Shown here piece by piece: positions 12,745 to 20,336 of a stretch of 26,563 nt of DNA. The translations under genes were made by a program, and so were the position numbers. Source of the stretch: CAZHAM01 sp964530415 (GTDB lineage Bacteria; Patescibacteriota; WWE3; UBA101185; UBA10185); the NCBI GenBank assembly GCA_964530415.1, contig CAZHAM010000005.1, positions 1 to 26,563 on the forward strand, given 5' to 3'. The notes beneath the pieces were generated by a model that worked only from the letters and a program-made list of their open reading frames with translations, searched no databases and was not told the DNA's origin. Position 1 is the stretch's first letter. Every line of letters begins with the position of its first letter.

Positions 12745-14235
12745 ATGTCTAATAAGTCTGAAAACACAACTAAACAAAATACAAGAGCGCCCATTGTCAC
12801 AATTATGGGACATGTTGATCATGGCAAAACAAGTATACTCGACATGCTTAGGCATACCCGCGTTCAGCTTGGTGAATACGGAGGAATAACTCAGCATATC
12901 GGTGCTTATCAAATTGAGCACAAAAATCAAAAAATCACATTTATAGACACTCCCGGACATGCAGCCTTTACTCAGATGCGTGCCAGAGGCGGAAGAGCAG
13001 CCGATTTAGTTGTTTTAGTTGTAGCCGCAAACGAAGGTGTAATGCCCCAAACCAAAGAAGCAATCTCACATATAAGAGCAGCGGGAGCACCCATGCTTGT
13101 CGCATTCAATAAAATGGATTTACCCGGAGCTAATCCCCAAAAAGTTAAACAAGAACTTGCCATTGAGAATGTGCTGATGGAGGACTGGGGCGGAGAAATT
13201 ATGGGAGTAGAAGTTTCTGCTAAAACCGGTGCGGGATTAGATAAACTTTTAGATTCGATTTTGCTTTTAGCCGAAATGAACACTTTAGTCGGGAATCCCG
13301 AGGATGAGCTTGAAGCTACAATAATCGAAGCCAGGTTGGATCGAAAAAGAGGCGTTGTTGTATCGTGTATTGTTAAAAACGGTACTTTAAGGGTTGGCGA
13401 TCTGATAACAGCAAGTGGTAAAGAAGCAAAAGTAAGAATGTTATCCGATGATAGCGGTAAAAACATTTCAAGCGCCGGACCTTCTACACCGGTTGAGATA
13501 TTAGGTTTCAAAGAAGTTCCCAATGTAGGTGACATTGTTGTTGATAAAGGTAGTGAACTAGCAGAACTAGCCATCAGCGATAATAGGGTTGAAATAATTG
13601 GAAAAGACGCCAAAAAACTTGTAAATATAATTTTAAAAGCAGACACACAAGGAACTTTAGAGGCTGTTAAAGCTAGTTTAGCCGATCTTGTGTCGTCATC
13701 GGTAGGAGCAAGTTTTGCTATTAAGATTTTGCAGGCTTCAACAGGCGATATAAATGAGTCGGATGTTATGTTGGCCCAAAGCACCAAAGGTATCGTTTTA
13801 GGTTTTAATGTGAAAATACCTACAAATGTATCGGATTTTGCTGACGACCAAAAGGTAAAAGTTAAAACTTACAAAGCCATATACGAATTAATCGAAGAGG
13901 CTTTAGAAGTTCTTGAGGGAACAGCAGTTTCTGAAGAAGCAAAAATTAAAGGCCGCGCGCATGTTTTAAAACTCTTTAAGTTGCCATCAGGCGATGTTGT
14001 TATCGGATGTAAGGTTTTAGCCGGAGCAATTAAAGAAACCTCCAGAGTTACGATTTTTGATAAAGACCCTGCAGATGTTACAGAATTGGATATTCCTTTG
14101 TACATTGGAAAAGTTAAAAAACTTAAAAAAGGTAAAGACGAAATAGCCGTTGCAGGTAAAGATACCGAATGCGGAGTTCTACTCAAACCTGAGTTTTTAG
14201 ATGTAGAAGTAGGTAATTGGATAGAAGTTTTATAA
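12745..14235 (+). CDS. infB: Translation initiation factor IF-2, minimal form
   Basis: GTPase that places initiator fMet-tRNA on the 30S subunit. G1 is IMGHVDHGKTS (near residue 23), G3 DTPGHAAF, G4 NKMD, G5 SAKTG, followed by domain II (RGVVVSCIVKNGTLRVGDLI), domain III and the initiator-tRNA-binding C-terminal domain ending VEVGNWIEVL. At 496 residues it consists of the G domain onward only; the long N-terminal region of E. coli or Bacillus IF-2 is reduced to about 14 residues. It follows nusA by 42 bases. Upstream ATGs at 12710 and 12722 are out of frame. Confidence 0.96.
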   Translation: MSNKSENTTKQNTRAPIVTIMGHVDHGKTSILDMLRHTRVQLGEYGGITQHIGAYQIEHKNQKITFIDTPGHAAFTQMRARGGRAADLVVLVVAANEGVMPQTKEAISHIRAAGAPMLVAFNKMDLPGANPQKVKQELAIENVLMEDWGGEIMGVEVSAKTGAGLDKLLDSILLLAEMNTLVGNPEDELEATIIEARLDRKRGVVVSCIVKNGTLRVGDLITASGKEAKVRMLSDDSGKNISSAGPSTPVEILGFKEVPNVGDIVVDKGSELAELAISDNRVEIIGKDAKKLVNIILKADTQGTLEAVKASLADLVSSSVGASFAIKILQASTGDINESDVMLAQSTKGIVLGFNVKIPTNVSDFADDQKVKVKTYKAIYELIEEALEVLEGTAVSEEAKIKGRAHVLKLFKLPSGDVVIGCKVLAGAIKETSRVTIFDKDPADVTELDIPLYIGKVKKLKKGKDEIAVAGKDTECGVLLKPEFLDVEVGNWIEVL

Positions 14236-14257
14236 AATAACCCATCCCCGTTTCTTA

Positions 14258-14286
14258 TTGACACTATAGGCCTATTTTGATACAAT
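14258..14286 (+). promoter_or_regulatory. Consensus sigma-70 promoter downstream of infB
   Basis: TTGACA (14258-14263), exactly 17 bases, TACAAT (14281-14286). Start near 14293, giving a 60-base leader before the ATG at 14353. One of the two strongest promoters in the window by match to consensus. Confidence 0.65.
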
Positions 14287-14295
14287 GTTCGGACG

Positions 14296-14328
14296 GTGAG
14301 AAAACCGGATTTCACGTTAATTCCTCAC
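14296..14328 (+). other. Leader with two competing stems
   Basis: GTGAG (14296-14300) can pair with CTCAC (14324-14328), or the overlapping GTGAgAA can pair with TTTCAC (14310-14315) with one bulge; the two exclude each other. A CTAAAAT heptamer follows and ends 3 bases before the start codon. Confidence 0.35.
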
Positions 14329-14352
14329 AGTCAAACTTGCCCCTAAAATAAT

Positions 14353-15000
14353 ATGGATACATTTAATATTGAAGCATTGAATCAAATACTTAAAAACGCG
14401 CAACAAATAGCAGTGGTGCCGTCAACCCAGTCCGGCGACGAGTCGTTCTGTGCAGGCGCGGGTCTGTTTTACGCGTTAAAAGACAGCGGAAAAACCGCTT
14501 CTTTTATATACACTGGCCAAGTCTCGGACAGATACAAGGATATGGTTGAAGATCGTGACATGATTAAAAACGTTGAAACACGGGAGTTATTTGTAACTGT
14601 AGATTATTCTGATACACCGGCTTCAAAAGTTAATTACGAAATTGAGAACGAAAAGCTCATATTTAGGCTCGGTCCCATAAGCAAGAACTTCGATTTAAAT
14701 AAGGTAACGTCTGAACTTCGAGGTTATTCCTTTGATACCGTTATAGTCGTTGGTGCGCGAACACAGGGCGAAGTAGACGTAATTTACCGTGAGCTTGGTC
14801 TTGCTGAAAATAACACCCACGTTATAAACATCGATACTTCATTAAGTAACACACGGTTTGGTAAAACAAACATAATAGACGACTCCAAAACCAACTTAAG
14901 CCAATTAGCCCTAGAATTAGTTGCAAAAACTGAGCTTACTCTAAGTGTTAACGCTGCAAAAGCTTTTCTCAGGGGTATGACCTATAGGGAGAACGCATAA
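14353..15000 (+). CDS. Degenerate DHH-family (NrnA/RecJ-like) protein, probably inactive
   Basis: Shape and position (between infB and rpsO) match the NrnA-type DHH phosphoesterases, which degrade nanoRNA or cyclic dinucleotides. The N-terminal Rossmann-like part has IAVVPSTQSGDESFCAGAGLFYALKDSGK, where active enzymes carry HxxPDxDA; here the segment reads S27-G-D-E. The signature ...NIDHHxSNTRFG is present as NIDTSLSNTRFG, so the catalytic DHH is D161-T162-S163. The C-terminal DHHA1 domain is missing: 215 residues against more than 300. Residues around the motifs remain family-like and the frame is intact, so this looks like a maintained pseudoenzyme rather than decay. Function unknown. Confidence 0.7.
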   Translation: MDTFNIEALNQILKNAQQIAVVPSTQSGDESFCAGAGLFYALKDSGKTASFIYTGQVSDRYKDMVEDRDMIKNVETRELFVTVDYSDTPASKVNYEIENEKLIFRLGPISKNFDLNKVTSELRGYSFDTVIVVGARTQGEVDVIYRELGLAENNTHVINIDTSLSNTRFGKTNIIDDSKTNLSQLALELVAKTELTLSVNAAKAFLRGMTYRENA

Positions 15001-15029
15001 GGATTGCTATTTAATAATATTTTTGTTAG

Positions 15030-15035
15030 TATAAT
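15030..15035 (+). promoter_or_regulatory. Candidate -10 (TATAAT) of rpsO
   Basis: Perfect TATAAT ending 8 bases before the rpsO ATG at 15044, without a Shine-Dalgarno. A possible -35 TTGCTA at 15004-15009 is 20 bases away, too far to be convincing. Confidence 0.45.
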
Positions 15036-15043
15036 CTACGAAT

Positions 15044-15313
15044 ATGGCTCTAATTAAAGAAAAAAAGACACAAATAATAAAAACCAACAGACTTCACGAA
15101 GCCGACACAGGCTCTCCTGAAGTACAGGTTGCATTGTTATCTGAGAAAATCACAAAGTTATCAGAGCATTTAAAACTTCACAAAAAAGATAATCATTCAA
15201 GAAGAGGTTTATTGCAAATGGTAAATAAAAGAAGAAGACTCTTAGCGTATTTGAAAAGAAAAGACGAAGAGAGATACAATTCTTTAGTAGAGAAAATCGA
15301 GCTAGGTAAATAA
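15044..15313 (+). CDS. rpsO: 30S ribosomal protein S15
   Basis: Primary 16S rRNA-binding protein of the small-subunit platform. The 89 residues are full length. Family marks: [58 protein letters not shown], containing the rRNA-binding helix-loop segments DTGS and [10 protein letters not shown]. The partner gene pnp is next, the same pair as in most bacteria. Confidence 0.98.
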   Translation: MALIKEKKTQIIKTNRLHEADTGSPEVQVALLSEKITKLSEHLKLHKKDNHSRRGLLQMVNKRRRLLAYLKRKDEERYNSLVEKIELGK

Positions 15314-15330
15314 TTAACAATTTAGGAGAT

Positions 15331-15420
15331 GCGGAGCATTTTCAGTTTGATTAGGGAATGTAATATTGTGCACTGGACTGTGCATAATCTTTTGTCTCTT
15401 AATCCTCTGAAGATACCCGC
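15331..15420 (+). other. Long irregular stem between rpsO and pnp
   Basis: Nested complementarity: GCGG (15331-15334) with CCGC (15417-15420); ATTTTCAG (15338-15345) with CTGAAGAT (15407-15414, one T-G); GATTA (15349-15353) with TAATC (15400-15404); and an inner hairpin at 15365-15388. Together it would fold most of the gap into one bent stem ending 12 bases before the pnp start. The place and form recall the structured pnp leaders of other bacteria. Confidence 0.55.
15365..15395 (+). terminator. Terminator-like hairpin after rpsO
   Basis: ATTGTGCAC (15365-15373), loop TGGACT, GTGCATAAT (15380-15388, one G-T), then CTTTTGT. AT-rich stem and short T-tract, so probably partial termination or the apex of the larger stem. 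Confidence 0.5.
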
Positions 15421-15432
15421 ACTAAAATAGAA

Positions 15433-17637
15433 ATGAATATAATTAAAAAAGAAACTACGTACGCTGGTAGAAAATTAACCTTGGAAACAGGTGAGTTAGC
15501 CATATTGGCAAACATGTCTGTAAAAGCAACTTACGGAGATACGGTACTTTTAGTTACTGTTGTATCCGGAGACGCCAATCCCGAGATTGATTTTTTCCCG
15601 TTAACAGTAAATTACGATGAAAGATTGTATGCTAGTGGTTTAATAAAGTCATCCAGATTTGTAAAAAGAGACGGCAGACCTACAGACGATGCCGTTATTA
15701 TAAAAAGACTAATCGATCATGCTATAAGACCTCTTTTTCCGCACGACTATATGGACGAAGTTCAGATTATTGTAACAGTACTATCGTTAGACGAAGATTC
15801 AGACCCGGAAGTATTAGCAATGATAGCAACATCAGCCGCTTTAATGGCATCAAATATCCCTTGGAACGGTCCTATGATGACAGCAAGAGTCGGGTATGTT
15901 GAAGAGAAATATGTTTTAAATCCCACAAGAGATCAAGTTAGAGATAAAAGTGAACTTGATATGATTGTTTCGTTCGTCGGAGAAGATAAAAAGTTCTTAG
16001 CAGTTGAAGCTGAGGCAGATATTCTTCCTGAAGAAAAAATATTGGGCGCGATAGAGTTTGCTAAATCAGGAGTTGATGAAGCTTACAAAGTAATAATGGA
16101 TTTTGCAGCAGAAGTAAATCCAAAAGGCGAAAAGTATGAGTATGTCTCTAAAGCCTTGGACGAAACCATGTTTAAAGAGATTTCAGATATCGCTAAGCCA
16201 AAAATTGACGAACAGATTAAAATGGGATTCGATAAAGTAAAATCTAAAGTTGCCGAAGAAGCAATCAGAGATGAAATTTTAACAACATTTGACGGAAAAT
16301 ATAAAAAAGCAGATATGATGATGGCGCTTGAAGAGCTTGAAAAAAAGGCTATGCAGCACTTAATTTTAGATGAAGGAAAAAGACCCGATGGCAGAGATAT
16401 TGATGAAATCAGAGAAATTACCTCAAAAGTAGGTATTCTTCCCAGAACTCACGGTTCGGGTTTATTTACAAGAGGTGTTACACAGGTTTTAACTGTAGCA
16501 ACTTTAGGTTCTCCTTCGCTCGAACTTTTGGTTCAAAATATGTACGGCGAAGAGTCCAAAAGATACATTCACTACTACAACTTTCCTCCATTCTCAAACG
16601 GTGAGGTTGGACGAGTCGGTGTACCAAAATCCAGAGACGTTGGTCACGGAATGCTTGCCGAAAAAGCTTTAAGAGCAGTTTTGCCCAGCCAAAAAGACTT
16701 TCCTTATATGATACTTTTGGTGTCAGAGACATTGTCTTCCAGCGGATCATCTTCAATGGCGGCAACATGCGGTTCAACACTAGCCTTAATGGACGCAGGC
16801 GTGCCAATAAAAGCACCCGTTGCGGGAATCGGAGTTGGAATAATAGTTAACGATGATTTTAGCAAATTCAAGATCTTGACTGACCTTGCATACAAAGAAG
16901 ACGCGTTCGGATTTTTAGACTTTAAGATGACCGGAACAAGAGAAGGTGTTACAGCAATACAGTCTGATATGAAGCTTGCCGGAATTCCTACGGATATTAT
17001 GCCTGAAATTATAAAACAGTCTAAAGACGCAAGAATGAAGGTTTTAGACAAAATGGAACAGGTAATAAGTAAGCCAAGAGCCGAAGTATCCGAAAGAGCT
17101 CCTAAAATGTCCACAACAACTATTGATCCTTCAAAAATCGGACTTGTTATCGGAAGCGGTGGAAAGAATATTAAGGAACTTCAGGAAGTAACCGAAACAG
17201 AAATATTTATCGATGATGACGGTAGCATTGTTGTCACAGGTTTGAGCAAAGAAAATACCGATAAAGCCGTAAGTTTAATTGACGGAATGACCAGAGACAT
17301 AGAAAGAGGCGAAATTTACGACGGTGTAGTTAAAGAAATCTTGGACTTTGGTGCATTGGTAGAAATACTCCCGGGAAAAGTAGGTTTGCTTCATGTTAGC
17401 GAGATACTAAATACATATGTCGAAAGAGTTGAAGACCATCTCCATATTGGCGATACAGTTAAAGTAAAAGTATTAGATGTCGGGAATGATGGAAAGATTG
17501 GTTTATCCAAAAGAGCATTGGAGCCGGGTTACGATGAAGAGGGTGCAAATCAAAAACGTATGGAAAGACGCAATAGCGGTGGCGGCGGAAGAGGAGGTTT
17601 TGGAGGCCGAAGAGAAGGTAGAAGACCCCATAGATAA
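15433..17637 (+). CDS. pnp: Polyribonucleotide nucleotidyltransferase (PNPase)
   Basis: Phosphorolytic 3'-5' exoribonuclease. Two RNase PH domains: the first begins GRKLTLETGELAILANMSVKATYGDTVLLVT, and the second has RPDGRDIDEIREITSKVGILPRTHGSGLFTRGVTQVLTVATLG, ending in the active-site block TDLAYKEDAFGFLDFKMTGTREGVTAIQSDMKL. They are joined by an all-helical linker. A KH domain (IGLVIGSGGKNIKEL, from about residue 570) and an S1 domain (IYDGVVKEILDFGALVEILPGKVGLLHVSEI) follow. The tail is Gly/Arg-rich (GGGGRGGFGGRREGRR), an RGG-like RNA-binding end. 734 residues is normal. A CTAAAAT ends 4 bases before the ATG. Confidence 0.98.
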   Translation: MNIIKKETTYAGRKLTLETGELAILANMSVKATYGDTVLLVTVVSGDANPEIDFFPLTVNYDERLYASGLIKSSRFVKRDGRPTDDAVIIKRLIDHAIRPLFPHDYMDEVQIIVTVLSLDEDSDPEVLAMIATSAALMASNIPWNGPMMTARVGYVEEKYVLNPTRDQVRDKSELDMIVSFVGEDKKFLAVEAEADILPEEKILGAIEFAKSGVDEAYKVIMDFAAEVNPKGEKYEYVSKALDETMFKEISDIAKPKIDEQIKMGFDKVKSKVAEEAIRDEILTTFDGKYKKADMMMALEELEKKAMQHLILDEGKRPDGRDIDEIREITSKVGILPRTHGSGLFTRGVTQVLTVATLGSPSLELLVQNMYGEESKRYIHYYNFPPFSNGEVGRVGVPKSRDVGHGMLAEKALRAVLPSQKDFPYMILLVSETLSSSGSSSMAATCGSTLALMDAGVPIKAPVAGIGVGIIVNDDFSKFKILTDLAYKEDAFGFLDFKMTGTREGVTAIQSDMKLAGIPTDIMPEIIKQSKDARMKVLDKMEQVISKPRAEVSERAPKMSTTTIDPSKIGLVIGSGGKNIKELQEVTETEIFIDDDGSIVVTGLSKENTDKAVSLIDGMTRDIERGEIYDGVVKEILDFGALVEILPGKVGLLHVSEILNTYVERVEDHLHIGDTVKVKVLDVGNDGKIGLSKRALEPGYDEEGANQKRMERRNSGGGGRGGFGGRREGRRPHR

Positions 17638-17641
17638 CGGG

Positions 17642-17647
17642 TATAAT
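17642..17647 (+). promoter_or_regulatory. Candidate -10 (TATAAT) before the zinc-ribbon gene
   Basis: Perfect TATAAT ending 7 bases before the ATG at 17655; no Shine-Dalgarno and no clear -35. It would start a leaderless RNA covering this gene and the Lon-like gene. Confidence 0.45.
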
Positions 17648-17654
17648 TGAGTGA

Positions 17655-18593
17655 ATGACGCATAGAATCTGCCCAAAATGCAAAACAACATTGGGTTCAT
17701 ATGATCACTTTTTCTGCAGTAATTGCGGAGAAGAATTGAAGGGTGAATTAATAAATCCCGGCAATAGCATTGTGCAATCACTGACCCTCGAATCTGCTTC
17801 GGAAAAGAAATTGAATGTTGAAGAGCACTTAATACCCGTTTTGAAAAATGTATTTCACATACTCAATTTAAAAGATGTTGCTTTGGTTATAATTTTGTTT
17901 TTAGTTGTTGGAGTTCCTTCAATTGTTTGGATCGGAAATCTTAACAATTATGTGGCCGAAGTACCAAAAAATACTAATAAAGTGGAAACGATAAGAGAAG
18001 GTAGTTTAATAAAGATTGACAGCGATTTTAAAAGTCATGTTTTTGGGTCGGACTTTGTTGAAGAATATGTGCCTTATGATGTGGATGCGTATATCGAAGT
18101 TAATGATTTTCAAAAATTCTCAGAACTCTTTTATCTTTTTGATCCCGGTTATGAAGAAATTCTTACCACTCTCGCACCGCGTGTTGATTCTCATTTCGCT
18201 GCGTTTTTGATCACAACTAACAACGAACCGGTGTGGACCATAATTTTATTTCCATTCGAAGAGTTGCGTGATTCTGACGCTGAAATTGATTTTAGTAAAT
18301 ACTCGTGGCTTAAAGTTGATCAAATCGATAAAGCTTTGATATTGACTACAGGTGATACGATAAAAAGCGTAAGAAACGCAAGATTAAAAATCGACAAAAA
18401 TCTTTCGATGAACCCAAATTTTGTGAGAAACAAAAGTCAGATTGCAAAAAACGGAAAAGTGATGGTAATTACATTTAATGACGCAGGTAAAAACTATTTT
18501 AGAGACATTCCAAAAAACAATTTACCTGAAGATTATGTAAAATTACTTGATATGTATAACGAGGCAGCTTTAAAAAATTTAGTCTTTAATTAA
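17655..18593 (+). CDS. Zinc-ribbon single-pass membrane protein, unknown function
   Basis: The N-terminal cytoplasmic zinc ribbon uses C6-P-K-C9 and C21-S-N-C24. A ~50-residue linker and one transmembrane helix (about 75-96, VALVIILFLVVGVPSIVWI) follow, then ~215 residues probably outside the cell. The outer part contains VPYDVDAYIEVNDFQKFSELF and FAAFLITTNNEPVWTIILFPFEEL, vaguely like DUF3352-type domains, but I do not assign it. The stop is one base before the Lon-like ATPase start, so the two are very probably co-translated. A membrane receptor or anchor with its ATPase partner is an inference from topology and adjacency. Confidence 0.75.
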   Translation: MTHRICPKCKTTLGSYDHFFCSNCGEELKGELINPGNSIVQSLTLESASEKKLNVEEHLIPVLKNVFHILNLKDVALVIILFLVVGVPSIVWIGNLNNYVAEVPKNTNKVETIREGSLIKIDSDFKSHVFGSDFVEEYVPYDVDAYIEVNDFQKFSELFYLFDPGYEEILTTLAPRVDSHFAAFLITTNNEPVWTIILFPFEELRDSDAEIDFSKYSWLKVDQIDKALILTTGDTIKSVRNARLKIDKNLSMNPNFVRNKSQIAKNGKVMVITFNDAGKNYFRDIPKNNLPEDYVKLLDMYNEAALKNLVFN

Positions 18594-18594
18594 A

Positions 18595-19686
18595 ATGGAT
18601 CCGGATATACAAACTACAAACGAAGATAAAAATGCCAAGTTTCTGTTTGAGGAACTGCAAACTTTAAACAACAGAATTCAGCAAACACAAGGTTTGCCCG
18701 AAGATTTAAAACTTAAACTTGAACAAATGGTTATGAGACTCGAAAGAATGGCAAAATATGGCCATTACGAAACCGAGTTTGATACTTTGTCGAGATATAT
18801 TGAAACTATTACGTCAATGCCTTGGTCGGTCAAAACAAAAGACAGGCTAGATCTGGCATTCGCTAAAGAGATGATGGATAAGACGCACTTTGGGATGGAA
18901 TATGTTAAAGATCGTATTTTGGAATATCTTTCAACTTTGATACTTCTTAACAAACGGGGAAAAGATGCTATTTCCAGGTCTCCGATTTTACTTTTTGTAG
19001 GTCTTCAAGGTGTCGGTAAAACTACACTTGCACTATCCATCGCCAAAGCTTTGGAGCGAAAGTTTATAAGAATTGCTATGGGAGGTATCGGATCAACTTT
19101 AGAGCTTAGGGGTAAGAGCAAGGCATTCCCTGAGGCTGAGCCGGGCCAGATTGTTAAAGCCTTGATAAAAACAGGGGTCAAAAATCCGGTAATTCTTTTG
19201 GACGAAATTGAGAAAGCTAGCGGAGAAAAGGGTTTGAGATCGGATATTATGGCAGTTTTGCTCGAAATATTGGATCCTTCCCAAAACATTGAGTTTAGAG
19301 ATCATTATGTTGATTATCCTGTAGATTTGGGAGACGTTTTGTTTATTTGCTCGGCAAACAACTTAGGAACTATTTCAGCCGCTTTGATGGACAGAATGGA
19401 AGTAATTAAAATGCCTTCATACACGGATGCTGAAAAATTGGCAATTGCCAAAGACTATCTAATGCCCCAAATATTTGAGCGCACCGGTTTACGACCCGAA
19501 GAACTGGAAATTGACCCAAACTTATGGCCGGGAATTGTAAGACCGTTCGGATTTGACACAGGAATAAGAAGTTTAGGCAGAACATTGGAATCAATCTGCC
19601 GAAAAGTGGCTAAAGAAATTGTTGAAGGAAAAACAACAAAAGTTTATCTGACTGCGGAAAACCTTAAATATTATCTGCCCCAATAA
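18595..19686 (+). CDS. Lon-type AAA+ ATPase lacking the protease domain
   Basis: An AAA+ module clearly of the Lon family. After a helical N-terminus (residues ~1-60) it has the Lon pre-AAA segment YIETITSMPWSVKTKDRLDLAFAKEMMDKTHFGMEYVKDRILEYL; Walker A GLQGVGKT (136-143); Walker B VILLDEIEK (D203-E204); sensor 1 FICSANNL; the arginine-finger region ALMDRMEVI; and sensor 2 GIRSLGRTLESICRKVA. It stops at VYLTAENLKYYLPQ, just where Lon's AAA+ region ends, at 363 residues against ~780. The substrate-binding N-domain and the Ser-Lys S16 peptidase are both absent, and no peptidase frame follows (the next gene is a glycosylase 11 bases on). It should hydrolyse ATP and remodel proteins, but not cut them. 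Confidence 0.88.
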   Translation: MDPDIQTTNEDKNAKFLFEELQTLNNRIQQTQGLPEDLKLKLEQMVMRLERMAKYGHYETEFDTLSRYIETITSMPWSVKTKDRLDLAFAKEMMDKTHFGMEYVKDRILEYLSTLILLNKRGKDAISRSPILLFVGLQGVGKTTLALSIAKALERKFIRIAMGGIGSTLELRGKSKAFPEAEPGQIVKALIKTGVKNPVILLDEIEKASGEKGLRSDIMAVLLEILDPSQNIEFRDHYVDYPVDLGDVLFICSANNLGTISAALMDRMEVIKMPSYTDAEKLAIAKDYLMPQIFERTGLRPEELEIDPNLWPGIVRPFGFDTGIRSLGRTLESICRKVAKEIVEGKTTKVYLTAENLKYYLPQ

Positions 19687-19689
19687 TAT
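19684..19689 (+). promoter_or_regulatory. Candidate -10 (TAATAT) before the uracil-DNA glycosylase gene
   Basis: TAATAT overlaps the Lon-like stop codon and ends 8 bases before the ATG at 19698; no Shine-Dalgarno is present. Confidence 0.3.
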
Positions 19690-19697
19690 ATTTTGAT

Positions 19698-20324
19698 ATG
19701 CAAGACAAAGCAACCGAACTTGAACAGATTTCAAAAAACGTAAAAACTTGTAGAAAATGCAGATTGTGCGAAACAGCTCTCAATGCTGTTCCGGGCGAAG
19801 GTAACATCAATTCGGAAATTGTGTTTATAGGAGAAGCTCCTGGCCAAACCGAAGATGAAACCGGCCGGCCTTTTGTTGGTAGGGCAGGAAAGCTTTTAGA
19901 TAAGTCCTTAGAAACAATAGGAAAAGTTAGATCAGAAGTGTGGATCGGAAATATTATAAAACACAGACCGCCTGAAAACAGAGATCCGCTACCTGATGAA
20001 CTTAGCGCGTGCAGTCCGTATTTAGAAATGCAGCTTAGAGCAATTAAACCAAAAATGATTGTGACCTTGGGTAGATTTTCTATGAATTTTTTCTATCCCG
20101 AGGGAAAAATTTCCAGAGATAAGGGAAATTTAGTATTTACTGGAAAGTACTATGTTTATCCGATTTATCATCCCGCAGCTGCTTTAAGAAACCCGACTAT
20201 GATGAGAGATTTTATGTCGGATTTTAAAAAGATTCCCGAAAATCTTGAAAAAGCGAAGAAAGTAAATAATTTAAATACTCACAGTGTAACTAATCCAGAT
20301 GGACAGTTGCCCCTCGAGTTGTAA
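19698..20324 (+). CDS. Family 4-type uracil-DNA glycosylase (UDGa)
   Basis: Base-excision repair enzyme that removes uracil from DNA. Motif 1 is GEAPGQTED (residues 45-53), then GRPFVGRAGKLLDKSLETIG, NIIKHRPPENRDPLPDE, and motif 2 in YHPAA with YPIYHPAAALRNP. Family 4 enzymes carry a 4Fe-4S cluster on four cysteines. C18, C21 and C105 are present, but the third ligand, normally the Cys of VKCRPP, is H89 here; the 16-residue spacing to C105 equals that of the Thermus enzyme as I recall it. An extra cysteine (C24) is nearby. 208 residues is normal. It follows the Lon-like gene by 11 bases. Confidence 0.9.
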   Translation: MQDKATELEQISKNVKTCRKCRLCETALNAVPGEGNINSEIVFIGEAPGQTEDETGRPFVGRAGKLLDKSLETIGKVRSEVWIGNIIKHRPPENRDPLPDELSACSPYLEMQLRAIKPKMIVTLGRFSMNFFYPEGKISRDKGNLVFTGKYYVYPIYHPAAALRNPTMMRDFMSDFKKIPENLEKAKKVNNLNTHSVTNPDGQLPLEL

Positions 20325-20336
20325 TACTTAGTTAGT

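Noticed and set aside
12972..13787. 271-codon frame antisense to infB
   Set aside because: Shadow of a strongly conserved gene; Ser/Pro/Leu-rich low-information product with no start signals.
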